Positions 6,235 to 8,685 of a DNA stretch of 8,685 bases are shown one piece after another. A model generated the notes under the pieces. It ran no database searches. It was not told the origin of the DNA and was given only the letters and a program-made list of their open reading frames with translations. The first letter of the stretch is position 1, and each line of letters begins with the position of its first letter. This DNA is from Clostridiales bacterium. GTDB lineage: Bacteria > Bacillota > Clostridia > Monoglobales > Monoglobaceae. The position numbers were made by a program, and so were the translations under genes. Where the stretch lies: contig JAEDLZ010000060.1 in the NCBI GenBank assembly GCA_016303265.1, positions 1 to 8,685 on the forward strand, read 5' to 3'.

Positions 6235-6263
6235 TTGACAAAATTAGAGTTTATTGATATAAT
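6235..6263 (+). promoter_or_regulatory. Consensus sigma-A promoter before rpmJ and the alpha operon
   Basis: TTGACA (6235-6240) matches the -35 consensus 6/6 and TATAAT (6258-6263) matches the -10 consensus 6/6, with an ideal 17-nt spacer. TG at 6255-6256 gives an extended -10 (TGATATAAT). The start point is predicted at a purine near 6268-6270, leaving about 50 nt of leader before rpmJ. It should drive rpmJ-rpsM-rpsK-rpsD-rpoA independently of the upstream spc promoter. Confidence 0.93.
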
Positions 6264-6274
6264 ATTTGGGTTAG

Positions 6275-6294
6275 CAGTGCGGATACGCCGGCTG
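6275..6294 (+). other. Small hairpin in the rpmJ leader
   Basis: CAG (6275-6277) pairs with CTG (6292-6294), and CGG (6280-6282) pairs with CCG (6288-6290), with a 2-by-1 internal loop and an ATACG loop. It starts a few bases after the predicted transcription start and ends before the ribosome binding site AGGAGG (6306-6311). It could stabilise the 5' end of the mRNA. Weak evidence. Confidence 0.3.
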
Positions 6295-6319
6295 ATAAAA
6301 TCTGTAGGAGGTGAAGGAA

Positions 6320-6433
6320 ATGAAAGTACAACCTTCAGTAAAACCTATCTGTGAAAAGTGTAAAATAATTAAGAGAAAAGGCAAGGTAATGGTTATCTGC
6401 GAAAACCCGCGCCATAAGCAGAAGCAGGGTTAA
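6320..6433 (+). CDS. rpmJ: 50S ribosomal protein bL36, zinc-binding form
   Basis: A 37-residue protein starting MKVQPSVKPICEKC. It has the L36 zinc ribbon C11-X2-C14-X12-C27-X4-H32 and a very basic composition. L36 binds domains of 23S rRNA in the 50S subunit and helps late assembly. The intact Cys3His set marks it as the zinc-dependent form. AGGAGG (6306-6311) is 8 nt before the ATG. The length and sequence agree with the family, and infA-rpmJ-rpsM is the standard order. It is the first gene after the consensus promoter. Confidence 0.97.
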   Translation: MKVQPSVKPICEKCKIIKRKGKVMVICENPRHKQKQG

Positions 6434-6612
6434 AGAGAAACCGTAATCTTGAGTTTTCGGATAAGCAGGGTCAGGCTTATAAACCACTTGGAAATGTTTT
6501 TTTGAAAACTTTCGTATAAGCTGATGAATTCAAAGGAGAAAAGCCTTTGAAGATAAGTGAAATTCTGCTTATTACTTTTCAAAAAATAAAATTATACGGA
6601 GGTGAATGGAGT
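6434..6612 (+). other. rpsM leader-like spacer with alternative stem-loops
   Basis: This 179-nt non-coding stretch separates rpmJ from rpsM. GCTTAT (6475-6480) can pair upstream with ATAAGC (6461-6466; 8-nt loop). Alternatively, GCTTATA (6475-6481) can pair downstream with TATAAGC (6515-6521), which encloses an inner hairpin: GAAA-T-GTTTT (6491-6500) with AAAAC-TTTC (6505-6513). The two outer pairings exclude each other. AAAGGAG at 6532-6538 lies 8 nt before an in-frame TTG (6547), and GGAGG at 6598-6602 serves the rpsM ATG. Because rpsD (S4) is two genes downstream, an S4-responsive leader is plausible but unproven. Confidence 0.5.
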
Positions 6613-6978
6613 ATGGCACGAATAGCAGGTGTTGACTTACCAAACGAAAAGAGAGTAGAAATCGGATTAACATATATATTCGGTATAGGACTTTCTACAT
6701 CAAAAAAGATTTTAGCTGCTACGGGAATCAATCCCGACACGAGAGTTCGTGATTTGACAGAGGAAGAGGTTTCAGCCCTCAGAGCTGAGATTGACAACTA
6801 TAATGTTGAAGGTGATCTTAGAAGAGATATTGCCCTTGATATTAAGCGTCTTATGGAAATCAACTGTTACAGAGGTCTTCGTCATAGAAAAGGTCTTCCT
6901 GTAAGAGGACAGCGTTCCAAGACCAATGCGAGAACCAGAAAAGGCCCGAGAAAGACAATGGCCAACAAGAAGAAATAA
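6613..6978 (+). CDS. rpsM: 30S ribosomal protein uS13
   Basis: A 121-residue protein of normal S13 length, starting MARIAGVDLPNEKR. It has the helix-two-turn-helix segment YIFGIGLSTSKKIL (21-34), and the basic C-terminal tail contains YRGLRHRKGLPVRGQRSKTN (86-105) and RTRKGPRK. S13 lies in the 30S head and contacts the P-site tRNA and 50S through bridges B1a/b. I placed the start at ATG 6613 because every S13 begins at this motif. A TTG at 6547 in the same frame, with its own AAAGGAG, would add 22 residues not seen in the family. GGAGG (6598-6602) is 10 nt upstream of the ATG. Confidence 0.97.
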   Translation: MARIAGVDLPNEKRVEIGLTYIFGIGLSTSKKILAATGINPDTRVRDLTEEEVSALRAEIDNYNVEGDLRRDIALDIKRLMEINCYRGLRHRKGLPVRGQRSKTNARTRKGPRKTMANKKK

Positions 6979-7002
6979 TACTACTATTATTGAATTTGGA
7001 AT

Positions 7003-7018
7003 TTGCGTATTTTCGCAA
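7003..7018 (+). other. Small hairpin in the rpsM-rpsK spacer
   Basis: TTGCG (7003-7007) is the reverse complement of CGCAA (7014-7018), with a 6-nt loop. It ends 4 nt before the rpsK ribosome binding site AGGAGGTG (7023-7030). There is no T run after it. It might influence rpsK translation or be chance. Confidence 0.3.
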
Positions 7019-7038
7019 CTTCAGGAGGTGAATTAACT

Positions 7039-7431
7039 ATGGCAAAGGCAGTAAAGAAAACCAGGCGTCGTAGAGAAAAGAAGAATATAGAGCGCGGTGC
7101 TGCTCATATCAAGTCAACATTTAACAATACAATAGTTACAATAACAGATATAGAGGGTAATGCACTGTCATGGGCATCTGCGGGCGGATTAGGCTTCAGA
7201 GGTTCAAGAAAGAGCACACCGTTTGCAGCGCAGATGGCTGCGGAAACAGCAGCAAAGGCTGCAATGGAACACGGTCTTAAATATGTTGAAGTATATGTTA
7301 AGGGACCGGGCAGCGGAAGAGAGGCTGCAATCCGTGCACTTCAGGTTGCAGGACTTGAGGTAAATATGATTAAGGATGTTACACCGATTCCTCATAACGG
7401 CTGTAGACCGCCGAAGAGAAGACGCGTATAA
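7039..7431 (+). CDS. rpsK: 30S ribosomal protein uS11
   Basis: A 130-residue protein, the usual S11 length. After a basic N-terminus it contains FNNTIVTITD (28-37), GSRKSTPFAAQ (55-65), VKGPGSGRE (87-95) and the highly conserved end DVTPIPHNGCRPPKRRRV. S11 lies on the 30S platform near the mRNA exit, next to the 690 and 790 loops of 16S rRNA. The ATG at 7039 is 8 nt from AGGAGGTG (7023-7030). The frame stays open upstream to a TTG at 7003, but that codon lacks a ribosome binding site and lies in a hairpin. The rpsM-rpsK-rpsD-rpoA order is the alpha operon core. Confidence 0.98.
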   Translation: MAKAVKKTRRRREKKNIERGAAHIKSTFNNTIVTITDIEGNALSWASAGGLGFRGSRKSTPFAAQMAAETAAKAAMEHGLKYVEVYVKGPGSGREAAIRALQVAGLEVNMIKDVTPIPHNGCRPPKRRRV

Positions 7432-7448
7432 TTGGAGGTGAATTGTAA

Positions 7449-8075
7449 ATGGCAAGATATACTGAATCAGTTTGCAGAATTTGCAGACGCGAAGGTCAGA
7501 AATTATTCTTAAAGGGTGACAGATGTTACTCAGAGAAATGTGCAGTGTCCAAGCGTTCATATGCACCGGGACAGCACGGCCAGAGCCGTCGCAAGCTTTC
7601 CGAATACGGAACACAGCTCCGTGAAAAGCAGAAAGTAAGACGCGCATACGGCATATTGGAAGGACAGTTTGCTCATTATTTTGAGCTGGCGAACAAGAAA
7701 CAGGGTGTTACAGGTGAAAACCTCCTTACTCTTATTGAGAGAAGACTTGATAATGTTGTTTACAGACTCGGTCTTGCGGCTTCAAGACCGGAGGCAAGAC
7801 AGCTCGTTTCCCATAAACACTTTTTAGTTAACGGCAGGAAGGTTAATATTCCTTCTTATCTCGTTAAGGTTGGTGATGTTATCACTGTTTGTGAGACAAG
7901 CCGTAAGAGTGCAAAGTTTGACGCAATTCTTGGGTCAACAGAGGGCAGAACCGTTCCGAAGTGGCTTGATATGAATAGAGACACATTGGAAGGGAAAGTA
8001 GTTGCCTTTGCAGACAGAGAGGATATAGATATTCCGGTGGAGGAACATCTCATCGTCGAGTACTACAGCAAATAA
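7449..8075 (+). CDS. rpsD: 30S ribosomal protein uS4, zinc-binding form
   Basis: A 208-residue protein, within the normal S4 range. The N-terminus carries C9-X2-C12-X13-C26-X4-C31, the zinc-site form of S4. It is followed by RSYAPGQHGQSRRK. The S4 RNA-binding domain spans about 98-160 (RRLDNVVYRLGLAASRPEAR, then HFLVNGRKVNIPSY). S4 is a primary assembly protein of the 30S body, and in E. coli and B. subtilis it also represses translation of its own mRNA. GGAGGTG (7434-7440) is 8 nt before the ATG, and the gene is only 17 nt after rpsK. Its location in the alpha operon makes the upstream leader a logical S4 target. Confidence 0.98.
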   Translation: MARYTESVCRICRREGQKLFLKGDRCYSEKCAVSKRSYAPGQHGQSRRKLSEYGTQLREKQKVRRAYGILEGQFAHYFELANKKQGVTGENLLTLIERRLDNVVYRLGLAASRPEARQLVSHKHFLVNGRKVNIPSYLVKVGDVITVCETSRKSAKFDAILGSTEGRTVPKWLDMNRDTLEGKVVAFADREDIDIPVEEHLIVEYYSK

Positions 8076-8079
8076 TGCA

Positions 8080-8103
8080 TAGCCTGAGCGAAAGCTTTGG
8101 CTA
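8080..8103 (+). other. GAAA-tetraloop hairpin in the rpsD-rpoA spacer
   Basis: TAGCC (8080-8084) pairs with GGCTA (8099-8103). After a single T-T mismatch (8085/8098), GAGC (8086-8089) pairs with GCTT (8094-8097, one G-U pair), closing a GAAA loop (8090-8093), a GNRA tetraloop. It begins 5 nt after the rpsD stop. The sequence after it (AGGCCCTAAC) has no T run, so it does not look like an intrinsic terminator. Candidate roles are protection of the 3' end, a processing site, or protein binding. The pairing is directly visible; the role is not. Confidence 0.6.
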
Positions 8104-8118
8104 AGGCCCTAACGGATT

Positions 8119-8131
8119 TGTACTAAGTACA
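8119..8131 (+). other. Short inverted repeat before rpoA
   Basis: TGTAC (8119-8123) and GTACA (8127-8131) are perfect inverted repeats around TAA. As DNA this could be a small operator-like palindrome, and as RNA a 5-bp hairpin. It lies 21 nt upstream of the rpoA ribosome binding site (AAGGAGGG, 8153-8160). Low confidence as a functional site. Confidence 0.2.
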
Positions 8132-8165
8132 TTCATAAAGTAGAGAAAATATAAGGAGGGCTAAC

Positions 8166-8685
8166 ATGATAGAAATCGAAAAACCAAAGGTTGAGTGTGT
8201 TTCCATTTCCGAGGACGAGAAATACGGAAAGTTTGTCGTAGAGCCTCTTGAGAGGGGATACGGAATAACGCTCGGAAACTCTCTCAGAAGAATCCTTCTT
8301 TCATCATTACCCGGCGTTGCTGTTACTTCAATAAAAATTGAAAATATTAACCACGAATTTTCAACAATTCCGGGAGTAAAGGAAGATGTTACGGAGATTA
8401 TTCTTAATATCAAGTCGCTTGCAATAAAGCTGCATTCCGACGGCCCTAAGACGATATATATAAATCATGAGGGTGAGGGTGAAGTCTGCGCAAGAGATAT
8501 TAAGTGTGACTCTGATGTTGAAATTATCAACGGCGATTTGCATATTGCGACTCTTAATGAGGATGCAAAGCTTTTTATGGAGCTTACCATTGACAAAGGC
8601 CGAGGATATGTTTCCGCCGATAAGAATAAGCAGTTGCTTCAGCCCATTATCGGCTTAATTCCTGTTGATTCTATCTATACACCTG
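8166..8685 (+). CDS. rpoA: RNA polymerase alpha subunit, N-terminal part (cut by window end)
   Basis: An open frame of 173 codons runs off the right edge. A complete alpha subunit is usually 310-330 residues, so roughly half is present. The N-terminal domain, which dimerises and nucleates assembly of beta and beta', is recognised by ERGYGITLGNSLRRILLSSL (29-48), EFSTIPGVKEDVTEIILNIK (64-83) and the later ELTIDKGRGY and PVDSIYTP. The start MIEIEKPKV is supported by AAGGAGGG (8153-8160), 5 nt upstream. The C-terminal domain that binds UP elements and activators is outside the window. The gene follows rpsD after 90 nt and would normally be followed by rplQ. Confidence 0.98.
   Translation, partial: MIEIEKPKVECVSISEDEKYGKFVVEPLERGYGITLGNSLRRILLSSLPGVAVTSIKIENINHEFSTIPGVKEDVTEIILNIKSLAIKLHSDGPKTIYINHEGEGEVCARDIKCDSDVEIINGDLHIATLNEDAKLFMELTIDKGRGYVSADKNKQLLQPIIGLIPVDSIYTP

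Noticed and set aside
6449..6483. Possible promoter TTGAGT ... TATAAA before rpsM
   Set aside because: The spacing is about 23 nt and the -35 match is poor; the TATAAA belongs to the stem-loop element.
7003..7038. N-terminal extension of rpsK from TTG 7003
   Set aside because: There is no ribosome binding site, the codon is inside a hairpin, and S11 homologues start at the MAKAVKK position served by AGGAGGTG.
7204..7647. 147-codon reverse-strand frame opposite rpsK and rpsD
   Set aside because: It is antisense to two highly conserved ribosomal protein genes whose codon patterns explain the open frame.
1..8685. CRISPR arrays, tRNA or rRNA genes, insertion sequences, phage genes
   Set aside because: I saw no regularly spaced repeats, tRNA-like cloverleaf, transposase motif or terminal inverted repeats. 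The window is a conserved housekeeping operon.

Overview
The window is a segment of the bacterial spc-alpha ribosomal protein cluster, entirely on the + strand. It runs from the last codons of rpsN (uS14) into the N-terminal domain of rpoA. The organism is almost certainly a Firmicute of class Clostridia. The supporting evidence is: strong AGGAGG(TG) ribosome binding sites before nearly every gene; moderately AT-rich DNA; the order secY-adk-map-(KOW gene)-infA-rpmJ-rpsM-rpsK-rpsD-rpoA, with rpsD inside the alpha operon (in Bacillus subtilis it lies elsewhere); and zinc-ribbon forms of L36, S4 and adenylate kinase. A species cannot be named from this sequence.

Layout. 1-24 is the rpsN tail. 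143-4073 holds rpsH, rplF, rplR, rpsE, rpmD, rplO and secY (30S and 50S proteins plus the translocon channel). 4074-4252 is a 179-nt spacer with hairpins and no gene I can support. 4253-6211 holds adk, map, a small KOW-type RNA-binding protein and infA; the last three are tightly coupled. 6212-6319 is a spacer with a textbook promoter (TTGACA, 17 nt, TGATATAAT). 6320-8075 holds rpmJ, rpsM, rpsK and rpsD, with a 179-nt leader-like spacer before rpsM. 8166 to the end is rpoA, cut by the window edge.

Together these genes supply ribosome subunits, initiation factor IF-1, the SecY channel that receives nascent membrane and secreted proteins, the enzyme that removes N-terminal methionine, adenylate kinase for ADP/AMP balance, and the RNA polymerase alpha subunit. 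No convincing intrinsic terminator (GC-rich hairpin followed by a T run) is visible, so readthrough along the whole window is likely, with the promoter at 6235-6263 boosting the alpha-operon half.

The coding content is ordinary core genome and I find no previously undescribed gene system. The points worth a second look are in the spacers: the consensus promoter, two competing stem-loops before rpsM (a candidate S4-type autoregulatory leader), a GAAA-tetraloop hairpin between rpsD and rpoA, small hairpins at many stop codons, and the possibly foreign secY-adk spacer. Two substitutions in adenylate kinase active-site motifs are also noted. All structure calls were made by eye, without energy calculation or alignment.
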